DNA of 64,000 nucleotides from Paenibacillaceae bacterium (GCA_004134985.1 REGQ01000058.1:62001-126000), one strand, 5' to 3'; shown: positions 1-8,922, numbered from the stretch's first letter. Translations and numbers: made by a program. The notes: generated by a model from the letters alone, not told the origin.

Positions 1-1058
1 TCAGCGTCAGCATCGGCATCCGCATCCGCGTCAGCATCGGCGTCGGCATCTGCATCCGCATCCGCGTCGGCGTCAGCATCCGCATCCGCGTCGGCATCCG
101 CATCCGCGTCAGCATCGGCGTCGGCATCCGCATCCGCGTCGGCATCCGCGTCGGCGTCAGCGTCGGCATCGGCATCCGCATCCGCATCGGCGTCAGCGTC
201 AGCGTCCGCGTCAGCATCCGCATCGGCATCCGCGTCAGCATCCGCGTCGGCATCCGCGTCAGCGTCAGCATCGGCATCCGCATCCGCGTCAGCATCGGCG
301 TCCGCATCTGCATCCGCGTCAGCGTCCGCATCTGCATCCGCGTCAGCGTCCGCGTCGGCATCCGCGTCAGCGTCGGCATCCGCATCCGCGTCAGCATCCG
401 CATCCGCGTCAGCGTCGGCGTCGGCGTCAGCATCTGCGTCGGCATCTGCGTCAGCATCCGCGTCGGCGTCAGCATCCGCGTCGGCGTCAGCATCCGCGTC
501 GGCGTCAGCATCCGCGTCGGCGTCAGCATCCGCGTCAGCGTCGGCATCCGCATCCGCGTCAGCATCCGCATCTGCGTCGGCATCCGCGTCAGCATCTGCG
601 TCGGCGTCAGCATCTGCATCCGCGTCAGCATCCGCGTCGGCATCCGCATCCGCGTCAGCATCCGCATCTGCGTCGGCATCCGCGTCAGCATCTGCATCTG
701 CATCTGCATCCGCGTCGGCATCCGCATCCGCGTCGGCATCCGCATCCGCATCCGCGTCGGCATCCGCATCAGCGTCGGCGTCAGCATCTGCGTCAGCATC
801 TGCGTCAGCATCCGCGTCGGCATCCGCATCCGCGTCAGCATCCGCATCTGCGTCAGCATCCGCATCCGCGTCGGCGTCAGCATCTGCATCCGCGTCAGCA
901 TCCGCATCTGCGTCAGCATCCGCATCCGCGTCGGCGTCAGCATCTGCATCCGCATCCGCGTCAGCATCCGCGTCGGCGTCGGCGTCAGCATCGGCATCCG
1001 CGTCAGCGTCGGCATCCGCGTCAGCGTCGGCATCCGCATCCGCGTCGGCATCCGCATC
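1..1058. repeat. Hexanucleotide coding repeat, about 176 Asp-Ala units
   Basis: The plus strand is an unbroken run of 6-mers of the form RTCNGC, which reads GCNGAY on the minus strand. Both Asp codons and all four Ala codons occur, so the amino-acid pattern is better conserved than the DNA. Higher-order structure is visible: an 18-bp unit repeats about four times near 466-537, and 841-900 is nearly identical to 901-960 (a 60-bp tandem duplication). Confidence 0.95.
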
Positions 1059-1808
1059 GCTCTCATCATCAAATTTTATTATTGCTTGCGCTCCATCGGT
1101 ACCGAACAAATCCAAATCGATGATTGCATTCGTGACTTCTGTTCTAAACAGATACTCATTGTTAACGGCCGGCGGCAGCGGAGAGTTCAGATCCAATTCC
1201 AATTTGAAATTATAGTAGGACAATAAACTGATGCTTATTAGAGAATTTACAGGTACATAAATCGTTGCATTGTCCGCATCTACAACGACATTATTATTGT
1301 TGAACGTCCCAGTATTTCTTAGTAGATCTCCAATGCCCAATACAAACGGAACATCATAAGTAATATTCAGTCTACTTTTAATATCGTCTGCCGTTAATTC
1401 AGCAGCGAATGATTCCGGCAGCTTGAAGATAAGATAGGAACTTTGCAATACGTTGGCGCTAAGCAAGCTTTCAGCTCGATAATCCAGCGTCAACTTGTGC
1501 CCTGCAGCATTAGGAACGAGCGAAGCATTCAACGTGCCATCCTGGAACAACGCGGCATCCAATAACCCGGCGGCCATTGGACTGACATTATTGAGTGGCG
1601 AGATCCGGGAATTCAATGCATCCGTAGAAAGTGTATTCGCATAAGCGACAATACCACTCTCTTTCGTACCAGCCATTGCTTGAGCCGGTAACACCGCTAA
1701 TGAAGCTGCCAAAAACATCCCCAGTATTTTTTTCTTGCTGCGCAATGCTTTGTTTCTTTTACTATTCATCACACGCTTATAATCCGTATTATTATAATTT
1801 CGTTTCAT
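1..1808 (-). CDS. Secreted Asp-Ala dipeptide-repeat surface protein (3' end outside window)
   Basis: The frame opens at ATG 1808 and stays open to base 1, so the C-terminus is missing. AGGAGG lies 6 nt upstream and selects this start over the ATG 13 codons in. Residues 1-47 form a long export signal: a basic N-region rich in Lys/Arg, a hydrophobic core (MFLAASLAVLP) and an AQAMA cleavage-type site. About 200 residues of non-repetitive sequence follow, rich in Asn, Leu and Asp, which I do not recognise but which could be an adhesive beta-sandwich. From base 1058 to base 1 every codon read is GAY or GCN, giving about 352 residues of strict (Asp-Ala)n. By analogy with Ser-Asp stalks of Gram-positive adhesins, this is probably a calcium-binding, wall-spanning stalk. 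That role is inference. An LPXTG or S-layer anchor would lie outside the window. Confidence 0.85.
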   Translation of the reverse strand, partial: MKRNYNNTDYKRVMNSKRNKALRSKKKILGMFLAASLAVLPAQAMAGTKESGIVAYANTLSTDALNSRISPLNNVSPMAAGLLDAALFQDGTLNASLVPNAAGHKLTLDYRAESLLSANVLQSSYLIFKLPESFAAELTADDIKSRLNITYDVPFVLGIGDLLRNTGTFNNNNVVVDADNATIYVPVNSLISISLLSYYNFKLELDLNSPLPPAVNNEYLFRTEVTNAIIDLDLFGTDGAQAIIKFDDESDADADADADADADADADADADADADADADADADADADADADADADADADADADADADADADADADADADADADADADADADADADADADADADADADADADADADADADADADADADADADADADADADADADADADADADADADADADADADADADADADADADADADADADADADADADADADADADADADADADADADADADADADADADADADADADADADADADADADADADADADADADADADADADADADADADADADADADADADADADADADADADADADADADADADADADADADADADADADADADADADADADADADADADADADADADADADADADADA

Positions 1809-2070
1809 CTCTTTCCTCCTAGAAAAGTTATCGGCGATACAGTAATAAGCCCCTGACTGAAAATTTGAACCTCATAAAGTGGTCAAAATCACCTCCTGCA
1901 GGCTAATTAAAAGTTAAACCGTTGTATTAAACAGAAGTATAAAACAGCAGTTTAAAAATGGCAATAGCATTTTAGTCCTTATTCTTCCAGAAGGAATACG
2001 GTATTAGCCTGCCTTGATTATTCTACTTGAGGTGCGGGGAGCAACGCTCGATCATTGTCCATTCAACAGC

Positions 2071-2111
2071 AAAAAAACGAGGTTCTGGCACATGTGCCAA
2101 ACCTCGTTTTT
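2071..2111 (-). terminator. Intrinsic terminator after the squalene/phytoene synthase-like gene
   Basis: A hairpin pairs AACGAGGTT with AACCTCGTT around an inner TGGCACATGTGCCA palindrome. A-runs on the left and T-runs on the right would give U-tracts on either strand. It lies 28 bp past the stop of the 2139-2999 gene and separates it from the repeat-protein gene. Confidence 0.85.
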
Positions 2112-2138
2112 AATGGGTCCATCTATAGCTATACAAAA

Positions 2139-2999
2139 CTAGGAAGTTACCCGACTGACAATTTTAAGTACCGTGTCACGGGTAAGTTTATTTCCGCCTG
2201 CTGCGATCAGGTTGACGGTCGCATGTGCCAAGGCAAGCGGGATTTTGCAAAATTTCCGGGCAGGCCCCTTCTTCAATTCGGCAATGTAATCATCAGCCTG
2301 TTTCAGATTGCGCCGGGCATACTGGAGCATCTCCTTAAACTCCCATCCATCCGGGTAGAAGTCAACTCCGCGCTCAATATCCTCTGTGCGGTTGCGAAGA
2401 ATATTCACGGCCTGCAGTCCCCTGCCAAAAGCTACAGCCTTGGTCATATCCGACTTTGTACCATCATACCAAAGCCATAACTCTGCCAGCATTTCACCCA
2501 CCATGCCAGCTACGCTATAGGTATAACGATCCAGGTCCTCTTCCGTACGGATTTCCCATTTGTGTTGCACCCATTCTCCCATCTGCTTCGACATCATCGC
2601 TGTGTACCGGAAAACAGTTTTGGCAACCGTAGGCGGACAAAGCAGCATCCACTCATGAAGCTGCGATGTAACAGAAGGCAGTACATTCTCATGCGGAGCA
2701 AGACAATTTTTGATTTCTTCCACTGCACCCGGCTGCTCAATCGTATCGTGAATTTCCTGAAGCAGTTTAATTTTCAAGGGGTCCGCAAGTCCCTCATGAT
2801 CCTCGATCTCATCAATTGCTCGCATGCATAAATAGGCTGATGTAACGGCCTCCTTCAATCCTGGGTCCAATCGGCTAATTGGAATATAGAAGGTTCGACT
2901 CGTTTTCTGTAACATGGACATTGCATCGTTCAGGATGACGTTAGTAATGGGTATTCCCTCCAAAAAATAGCATTGCTTGCGATTCGCTTCTTTTATCAT
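2139..2999 (-). CDS. Squalene/phytoene synthase family protein
   Basis: The 286-residue protein has the family signature SRTFYIPISRL near residue 34. The first Asp-rich motif is DEIED near residue 63, and a second region, NILRNRTEDIERGVDFYP, lies near residue 200. Members condense or hydrolyse prenyl diphosphates. Bacillus YisP is a divergent relative reported to act as a farnesyl-diphosphate phosphatase. The second Asp motif here is TEDIERG rather than the usual GEDRERG, so synthase activity is uncertain. The start is also uncertain: ATG 2999 has no clear ribosome site, while a strong TTGGAGGG lies inside the frame 6-7 nt before an ATT codon at 2948. No carotenoid or hopanoid genes adjoin it. 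Confidence 0.8.
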   Translation of the reverse strand: MIKEANRKQCYFLEGIPITNVILNDAMSMLQKTSRTFYIPISRLDPGLKEAVTSAYLCMRAIDEIEDHEGLADPLKIKLLQEIHDTIEQPGAVEEIKNCLAPHENVLPSVTSQLHEWMLLCPPTVAKTVFRYTAMMSKQMGEWVQHKWEIRTEEDLDRYTYSVAGMVGEMLAELWLWYDGTKSDMTKAVAFGRGLQAVNILRNRTEDIERGVDFYPDGWEFKEMLQYARRNLKQADDYIAELKKGPARKFCKIPLALAHATVNLIAAGGNKLTRDTVLKIVSRVTS

Positions 3000-3198
3000 A
3001 ACACAGGTTGATGTGGACTCGCTACGCTTCCTTATTATGCATCCGTGACATATCTTTGAAACGAGATTGTCTAGTTTTATTTCACCAATACTTGGGAAAG
3101 CGAATCACATGTATATCCAATAAAAATGTTTGACCGTGTTCATGGTCATTTCTAGGACAGAACCGTTCTGAAGACCCAGTTGAAGCAAGCACCGGACG

Positions 3199-3311
3199 CA
3201 ACAAACACTCCGCAAGCGGACACACGTTTCTCACATGAATAGCGGTCTGGTGGCCGCCAAGCTCCGTTTTACTCCGCAATGAGCGAAATAACGGAACGTC
3301 TGTCCGGACAG
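3199..3311. repeat. Dispersed hairpin repeat, copy A
   Basis: The segment starts with GCGGACACACGTT and ends with AACGTCTGTCCGG, an approximate inverted repeat around AATAGCGG...TGGCCGCCAA. The same blocks recur at 31033-31230. No coding potential was recognised. It abuts the IS630-like end at 3312. Confidence 0.6.
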
Positions 3312-3339
3312 CTATATTTTGAACCAATGAACCGCCTGA

Positions 3340-3541
3340 TTAGAACCTTGACGTAAAGACGATCGATGATCAACAATGGCGATTTCATGATTTCCTCCAT
3401 AATCTGCTGAACATTGTTGTGGATTTCGGCGACGGTATGTTAGCACACCGTGCTGATCACATCAGACTTCAGCCATTTCCATCGCTCTTCAACAAGGTTA
3501 AGATTTGGGCGATAAGAGAGCAGGAAAACCAAGCGTAAGCC
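3340..3541 (-). pseudogene. IS630-family transposase, C-terminal remnant
   Basis: Reading down from 3541, the translation contains RPNLNLVEERWKWLKSDVI, then HTVAEIHNNVQQIMEEI, then IIDRLYVK. This is the conserved C-terminal end of IS630-type DDE transposases, where Pro-Asp-Leu-Asn-Pro-Ile-Glu normally carries the last catalytic Glu. An in-frame TAA lies at 3440-3442. An extra G near the end shifts the frame before the original TAA at 3340-3342, which is still aligned with copy 2. The N-terminal catalytic part is absent, so the gene is inactive. Confidence 0.75.
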
Positions 3542-3563
3542 GGGAGTACAGCCAACCTGGGGT

Positions 3564-3625
3564 ACGGGTGCAACGGGCAGCGGTACTTGTGGATACGGGT
3601 GCAACGGGAAGCTGCACTTGTGGGT
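3564..3625. repeat. Two 31-bp direct repeats
   Basis: Units 3564-3594 and 3595-3625 both begin ACGGGTGCAACGGG and end ACTTGTGGRT, with four or five differences. They lie between the transposase remnant and the block shared with copy 2. No function is visible. Confidence 0.7.
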
Positions 3626-3748
3626 GTCTGCCCAGTGGAACGGTACCTGAGCAAAGGAGCAATAGTGTGGTTGACTGCCAACACGTATCGCCCCACTGCG
3701 CGCGGAGCAGCACCTCGAAATGGGAATTTGATTCTTGCGATTAGATTT

Positions 3749-4055
3749 GAAAAATCATATAGAATCGATCAATCGGCGATGATTTCAACAATTCTATATG
3801 AAAAATCATACAGAATCGATCATCCGGCGATGATTTCAACAATTCTATATGAAAAATCATATAGAATGGATCAATCGGCGATAATTTCAACGATTCTATA
3901 TGAAAAATCATATTGAATGGATCATCCAGCGATGATTTCAACGATTCTATATGAAAAATCATATAGAATGGATCAATCGGCGATAATTTCAACGATTCTA
4001 TATGAAAAATCATATAGAATGGATCAATCGACGATGGTTTCAACGATTCTTGTAT
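3749..4055. repeat. Tandem array of six 51-bp hairpin repeats (array 1)
   Basis: The string GAAAAATCAT recurs at 3749, 3800, 3851, 3902, 3953 and 4004 (spacing 51), then once more near 4056 with one extra base. Each unit holds an inverted repeat, best at 3841-3867: ATTCTATATGA, AAAA loop, TCATATAGAAT. The linker is RTCATCCGGCGATGATTTCAA-like. Because 51 is divisible by three and no stop occurs in several frames, both strands stay open without being genes. There are no variable spacers, so this is not CRISPR. Confidence 0.9.
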
Positions 4056-4202
4056 GAAAAATCATGCAGATTAACAGGCATGCAGTGTGACGAAGCTCGC
4101 TCAAGGGAAGACAATAAAACCATCTCCCCTTTCCTTTGCATTTGCAAAAATGGCTCACTCGGGACGCGCTGATCAATGAATAGTTGCCCCAGTTGCCTTT
4201 TC

Positions 4203-4252
4203 AAAAAAAACGCCCTTTCCCGGGCTGGAACAGCCTCACGAGGAAAGGGGCG
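4203..4252 (-). terminator. cydABDC operon terminator
   Basis: CGCCCTTTCC at 4211-4220 pairs with GGAAAGGGGCG at 4242-4252 with one bulge. The minus-strand transcript then runs into eight U residues. The 5' arm overlaps the last codons and stop of cydC. Confidence 0.85.
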
Positions 4253-6080
4253 GACAGTCAAGTGCGTAAAGTCTCTGATATTGCGGAACATCGCGAAGCA
4301 ATTGCTCATGGGTGCCTTGCATCGTTATTTTGCCTTGCTCCATAAACATAACAGCATCCAACTTCTCCATGCCAACCAGATGATGGGTTACCCAAATTAA
4401 TGTTTTTCCACGCAGCACTTGAAAAATGGTGTTCATTAAGTCCCGTTCGGTAATCGGGTCAAGTCCTACCGTTGGTTCATCAAGCAGCACAATGGGAGCG
4501 TCCTGCAGCAAAATACGCGCAAGTGCAATCCGCTGTCTTTCTCCGCCCGAAAAACGCCGCCCTGTCTCTTCCATTCGTGTATCGTATCCTTTGGGCAGCG
4601 AAGCGATCAATTCCCCAATCCCGGCAAGCTCAGCTGCCTTATGGATTTCCTGATCTGAAGCATCCGGCCTGCCAAGCCGGATGTTGTTGGCAACCGTCGT
4701 GTCAAACAAGTAGGGCTGTTGATTCAGAACGGCGAAAACCTCGCTTCGGTTGTCAGTCAGGCGCTGAACCGCCGTACCGTTCACCGTAATCTCCCCCTTG
4801 TGCGGAACAAGCTCTCCCAGGATCAGATTGAGCAGCGTCGATTTTCCTGAGCCGCTCCGGCCGAGCAGTGCTACCGTGCGGCCGTAAGGCACGTCAAGCA
4901 TAACGTCCCGTATGCTCCAATCTGCTGCTGACTCCGCTTCGCTCCCATGATGAAAACTGATCGTGTCTATCTTTAAATGAGGGGATTTGCTTACTGAAGC
5001 CGTAACTGTTCCTGCTGCACTTTTACGCGATTGTCCATCACCAGTTGTTGCAGCCGCAATAGTGCTCGCCTTTCCATTACCAGCTTCTTCACCATCCGCA
5101 CTCCGAGCTGGCTCTGCCGCTTCTACAGCAGCGAGCCGTGTAAGTGAAGTTTGATAATCCGGCAAATTCACTACCGCGTCTGACATGCGGGCGAAGGCTT
5201 CCAGCAGCGGAAAGGCAATAAGGGTAAAGGCGGCAATCCAGACGAATGCCATGTTCTGCTGCCCTGCCTGTCCGCCTGCCCACCAGATCATGAATACGAC
5301 ACCGACGCCGACTGCACATTGAGAGAGCCACTGTCTCCGCCAATCGCGCTTGCGCAGTGAGTGGTCAAGCTCGGCTGCAGTCTGCTGCCGCTGCTGCCAG
5401 TTCGATAGAAACTGCTGCTTCCGACCGCTTAGCAGCCAGTCACTCATCCCGAACACGGCATCTGTCAATTCCCGGTACAGCGCTCCACGCTCCCGTTTTA
5501 ACTGCTGCCGCTTGGCGAGCGAGGACCAGAGCGCGATGGCCGGCGCTCCAAACAACAAAAATCCGCAATAGCATGCCATTAGAATCGCAAACTGCACATC
5601 AAACCAACCCAAGGCGATCATCGCAGCTGCATAGACGAGCATGCCGGCCAACGCAGGCAGCACCGTTTTCAGAAACACATTTTGCAGCCGCTCAATATCA
5701 TCTGCCAGCAGTCCCAGCAAATCGCCGGTTGAATATTGGCTGCCTAGGCGCAATGCCTGGGGTTCAAGCGCGTGATACAAACGGCTGCGCATTTTCGCCA
5801 AGACCCGAAGCGAGGCATCATGTCCAAGGAGCCGCTCCAAATATTGCACTACTGCTTTGCTAAAACCAAACGTACGCACCAACACGATGGGCACGTAGAC
5901 CATCAAAATATTTTCCGGCCGGAGCGAAGAGCGCGAGATCAGGTAACCGGAAGTGAAGAGAAGTGCGCCTGCGCAAGCGATCGCCAGTGCACCGAGCAGT
6001 GCGGCGAGCGCAAACTGCCAGAAATACCGCTTGATGTAGGGGACAAGCCAGTTCAGTTGCTGTGCTGATTTTTTGCTCAC
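4236..6080 (-). CDS. cydC: Thiol reductant ABC exporter, subunit CydC
   Basis: A 614-residue half-transporter: six hydrophobic segments in residues 1-300, an ATPase domain from about 370 with Walker A GRSGSGKST, signature FSGGERQRIALAR and Walker B IVLLDEP. With CydD it exports cysteine/glutathione, which is needed to assemble cytochrome bd. A Ser/Ala/Gly-rich linker of about 50 residues between the two domains is longer than usual. It overlaps cydD by 4 bp (ATGA) and is the last gene of cydABDC, ending in an intrinsic terminator. Confidence 0.93.
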   Translation of the reverse strand: MSKKSAQQLNWLVPYIKRYFWQFALAALLGALAIACAGALLFTSGYLISRSSLRPENILMVYVPIVLVRTFGFSKAVVQYLERLLGHDASLRVLAKMRSRLYHALEPQALRLGSQYSTGDLLGLLADDIERLQNVFLKTVLPALAGMLVYAAAMIALGWFDVQFAILMACYCGFLLFGAPAIALWSSLAKRQQLKRERGALYRELTDAVFGMSDWLLSGRKQQFLSNWQQRQQTAAELDHSLRKRDWRRQWLSQCAVGVGVVFMIWWAGGQAGQQNMAFVWIAAFTLIAFPLLEAFARMSDAVVNLPDYQTSLTRLAAVEAAEPARSADGEEAGNGKASTIAAATTGDGQSRKSAAGTVTASVSKSPHLKIDTISFHHGSEAESAADWSIRDVMLDVPYGRTVALLGRSGSGKSTLLNLILGELVPHKGEITVNGTAVQRLTDNRSEVFAVLNQQPYLFDTTVANNIRLGRPDASDQEIHKAAELAGIGELIASLPKGYDTRMEETGRRFSGGERQRIALARILLQDAPIVLLDEPTVGLDPITERDLMNTIFQVLRGKTLIWVTHHLVGMEKLDAVMFMEQGKITMQGTHEQLLRDVPQYQRLYALDCPPLSS

Positions 6081-7909
6081 ATCGCCATCCCCTTCCCCGT
6101 TGCGGTATACAGCCGATAGTAGACCCCTTGCCGGGACAACAGCTCTTCATGGGTTCCTGTTTCAACTAGCGCGCCCTGGTCCAGCACCCAGATCTGATCC
6201 ATATCCGGCATCCAGTGCAGGCGGTGGGTCGCCAGGAACATTCTCTTTCCTTCCGTCACCTGCAGAATGGTTTCTTTCAACTCCAGCTCGGTCTCAATGT
6301 CCAGATGTGCTGTCGGCTCATCGAGCAATATATTCGGCCGGTTGCCCAGCAGCGCACGCGCCAGCGCCACCCGCTGCTTCTGCCCGCCGCTGAGGATTCT
6401 CCCGCCTTCGCCGATCGGCTCATCATAACCAGCGGCCAAGCGCGCAGTCAATTCACTTAGCCCCACTGCCTTAACTGCTTCCTTTACCTGCTCCAGGCTT
6501 GCATCCGGCTCATAGAATCGGACATTGTCTGCCAATGAAAGGCTGAATAGATGAGGGTGCTGCGGAATGTAGGAAAACTGCTGCTGCCAGCCTTCTCTGT
6601 GCTGCCCTTCCAAACGGTTCCCGGCAATGATGACGTTGCCCGAAGCCGGGCTGGCAAAACCCGCGATGACATCCAGCAGTGTGGACTTGCCTGCTCCGCT
6701 TGCCCCAACAATGCCAATCCGCCTTGCCGCTGGATCGAGCGCCACCGAGATGTCCTGCAGTTGAGGTCGCTGTTCATCATCCTGACTTACATAAATGCCG
6801 GCTAGCGCAACATCAGCAAACCGACGTTTGCCCAAGCCTGGTTGTGCATCTAAGTCTGATTGTTTTTCAAAACCTGATTTTTGTTCCAAGCCTGATCGCT
6901 GCCCTAAGGATTTTGCTGTTGCGTCTGCATGCGCCGTCCCCGCAACATCATCAGTATTGTTCGCCACAGAGTTGTCGCTGACGCGATGGATCGCTTCCCA
7001 CGCTTCCTTGCCATCCAGTGTGGCATGATAATCGGTCCCCAAATTGCGGATCGGCAGGAAATATTCTGGCGCCAGCATCAATACGACCAATGCCGCTTCC
7101 AATCCCATCGTGCCTCCGACAAGCCGCAGTCCAAGACTGACCGCTACCGAAGCAACCGACAGCATTGTGAAGAAATCGAGCGCAAAGGAGGAGAGAAACG
7201 CCACGCGCAGCGTGCGCATTGTTGCAGAACGGTACTGGTTGCTCACCTGATCGATGGTGCGGCCATGCGACCGGCCGCGGCCAAGAAAGCGCAGCGTGCT
7301 TAAACCCCGCAGTGAATCGGTAAAATGATGGGAAAGCACGCGATAGGATCTCCATTGTTTGTCTGCCTGCTTGCGGGCAGCCAGACCGAATAATATAAAG
7401 AAACCGACCAAAATCGGCATTACCGCCGTTAAAATTAGCCCGGAGACAACATCCAGCGCATATACGAATCCGAGTACGCTAAGCGTTACGCACAGCATAT
7501 CGAATGTCCGCGGAATGGTAAGTTCCAGATACAAACGGAATTTCTCCATTCCTTCAATGGCGAGAGTGACCAGTTTGCCGCTTCCTTCCTTGGCAGCATA
7601 GCCTGGACCGCGCTCGAACAGCCGTTCTGCAAGCTTCTTGCGCCAATGCGCCGTCACTTGCTCCGCCAGACGACCCGCCGTGCGCCGCTGCAGCCAGACA
7701 ATCGTCTGACGCGCAAGCACAGCGGCAATAAACCAAAGCAGCGGCATAACAGCCTGATTCACGGGTTCACCACTGAACAGCACGCTGATCGCGCGTGATA
7801 GCCCGAATGCCTGCATGCCGATTGCAATCCCTTGGGCGAGGGAAAACAATGCAATCAGCATCGCAGCTGGTTTAAAGCCTTTTAGTCGCAGCCACGCTTT
7901 ATCCATCAA
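6077..7909 (-). CDS. cydD: Thiol reductant ABC exporter, subunit CydD
   Basis: The 610-residue protein has an N-terminal six-helix exporter domain and a C-terminal ATPase with Walker A GASGAGKSTLLD, signature LSGGQKQRVALARAL and Walker B ILLDEP. A polar linker (residues about 330-375, with SLGQRSGLEQKSGFEKQSDL-type near-repeats) separates the domains. It overlaps cydB by 4 bp and cydC by 4 bp, so the operon is translationally coupled. The partner is CydC. The pair is placed after the oxidase genes, as in Bacillus. Confidence 0.93.
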   Translation of the reverse strand: MMDKAWLRLKGFKPAAMLIALFSLAQGIAIGMQAFGLSRAISVLFSGEPVNQAVMPLLWFIAAVLARQTIVWLQRRTAGRLAEQVTAHWRKKLAERLFERGPGYAAKEGSGKLVTLAIEGMEKFRLYLELTIPRTFDMLCVTLSVLGFVYALDVVSGLILTAVMPILVGFFILFGLAARKQADKQWRSYRVLSHHFTDSLRGLSTLRFLGRGRSHGRTIDQVSNQYRSATMRTLRVAFLSSFALDFFTMLSVASVAVSLGLRLVGGTMGLEAALVVLMLAPEYFLPIRNLGTDYHATLDGKEAWEAIHRVSDNSVANNTDDVAGTAHADATAKSLGQRSGLEQKSGFEKQSDLDAQPGLGKRRFADVALAGIYVSQDDEQRPQLQDISVALDPAARRIGIVGASGAGKSTLLDVIAGFASPASGNVIIAGNRLEGQHREGWQQQFSYIPQHPHLFSLSLADNVRFYEPDASLEQVKEAVKAVGLSELTARLAAGYDEPIGEGGRILSGGQKQRVALARALLGNRPNILLDEPTAHLDIETELELKETILQVTEGKRMFLATHRLHWMPDMDQIWVLDQGALVETGTHEELLSRQGVYYRLYTATGKGMAM

Positions 7910-8922
7910 TATTCAAGATGCTCCTTTTCACTGATTCGTTTATGGAACACGACATAACTCCAGATTTGATACCCGAGTACGAAAGGCAGTAGACAAACGA
8001 CCACAATCGTCATCGCCTTCAATGTATACGGCGAGGAAGCCGCATTGACCACCGTCAAATCAAAGGCGCTGTCGATGGAACTGACCATTACCCGCGGGAA
8101 GAGACCGATAAACACAGTAGCGATCGTTAATATGATAAGTCCGCCGGTCATTCCAAACGCCCAGCCTTCGCGATTTTGCTTCAGATAGTAGCCGGCAAGC
8201 AGAAACACGGCAACACCCAGCACGAGCAACGCGCTAATCACTACGCCGCGCCGCGCGAAGAAATCGGTCGACGCATATGTCCAAATGCCGAGCACAGCAA
8301 GCAGCGCAGCCTGGACCGGCAGCAGGCGACGGGCCATTATCCGCGCCCTCTCCCGCAGCGGACCTAGCGTCCGCAAGGAAATAAAGGTCAGACCGTGAAG
8401 CAGGCACAAGCCCGTTACCGTAATCCCGGCCCATACGGAGTAGCCATTGACGATATCGCCGAGGCCGGCGGACATGTTCATGTCCTGCTGGATCGGCAGC
8501 CCTTTGATCATCCCCGCGAACATAATGCCGAACACGAGCGGCGGAACGACACTCCCGAACAATATCGCCACATCCCATGTTTTTCTCCATTTATCACTGT
8601 CCACTTTGGCGCGAAACTCGAATGCGACACCGCGGCCGATCAAGGCAAGCAGAATAACGGTGAGCGGAAGATAGAATCCGCTGAACATCGTCGAATACCA
8701 GTGGGGAAAGGCAGCGAACATCGCCCCGGCCGCCGTGATCAGCCATACCTCGTTGGCATCCCAGAACGGACCGATCGTATTAATCAACATCCGTTTTTCG
8801 TGATTGGTTTTGGCGAGCAGACGCGTAGCCATCCCCACACCGAAATCAAAACCTTCCAAAAAGAAAAATCCGACAAACAATACGGCAATCAGCCAAAACC
8901 ATAGTTCATTCAGTTCTATCAT
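7906..8922 (-). CDS. cydB: Cytochrome bd oxidase subunit II
   Basis: The 338-residue, highly hydrophobic protein begins MIELNELWFWLIAVLFVGFF and contains GPFWDANEVWLITAAGAMFAAFP, both typical of CydB. Eight or nine membrane spans are predicted by eye. It pairs with CydA to form the quinol-oxidising, oxygen-reducing terminal oxidase. Four-base overlaps with cydA (8919-8922) and cydD (7906-7909) show tight coupling. Confidence 0.95.
   Translation of the reverse strand: MIELNELWFWLIAVLFVGFFFLEGFDFGVGMATRLLAKTNHEKRMLINTIGPFWDANEVWLITAAGAMFAAFPHWYSTMFSGFYLPLTVILLALIGRGVAFEFRAKVDSDKWRKTWDVAILFGSVVPPLVFGIMFAGMIKGLPIQQDMNMSAGLGDIVNGYSVWAGITVTGLCLLHGLTFISLRTLGPLRERARIMARRLLPVQAALLAVLGIWTYASTDFFARRGVVISALLVLGVAVFLLAGYYLKQNREGWAFGMTGGLIILTIATVFIGLFPRVMVSSIDSAFDLTVVNAASSPYTLKAMTIVVVCLLPFVLGYQIWSYVVFHKRISEKEHLEY

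Larger units (their letters stand above)
3312..4190. mobile_element. Degenerate IS630-derived element with 51-bp hairpin array, copy 1
   Basis: The left end (CTATATTTTGAACCAATGAACCGCC) aligns with the terminal inverted repeat of copy 2 at 54327. Order inside: transposase C-terminal remnant (3340-3541), two 31-bp direct repeats (3564-3625), a 26-bp block (3641-3666) shared with 54381-54406, a block (3669-3740) shared with 53401-53445, six 51-bp repeats, and a right flank (4056-4190) nearly identical to 54902-55020. No right terminal repeat is visible before cydC, so this copy is truncated. Grouping these parts as one element is inference from synteny with copy 2. Confidence 0.65.

Noticed and set aside
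1-1058. Plus-strand Ser-Ala repeat protein
   Set aside because: The plus frame has no start in the window, whereas the minus frame has a ribosome site, signal peptide and unique N-terminal domain leading into the Asp-Ala repeat.
3749-4055. CRISPR array
   Set aside because: Units are 51 bp and contiguous; there are no unrelated spacers between repeats and no cas genes nearby.
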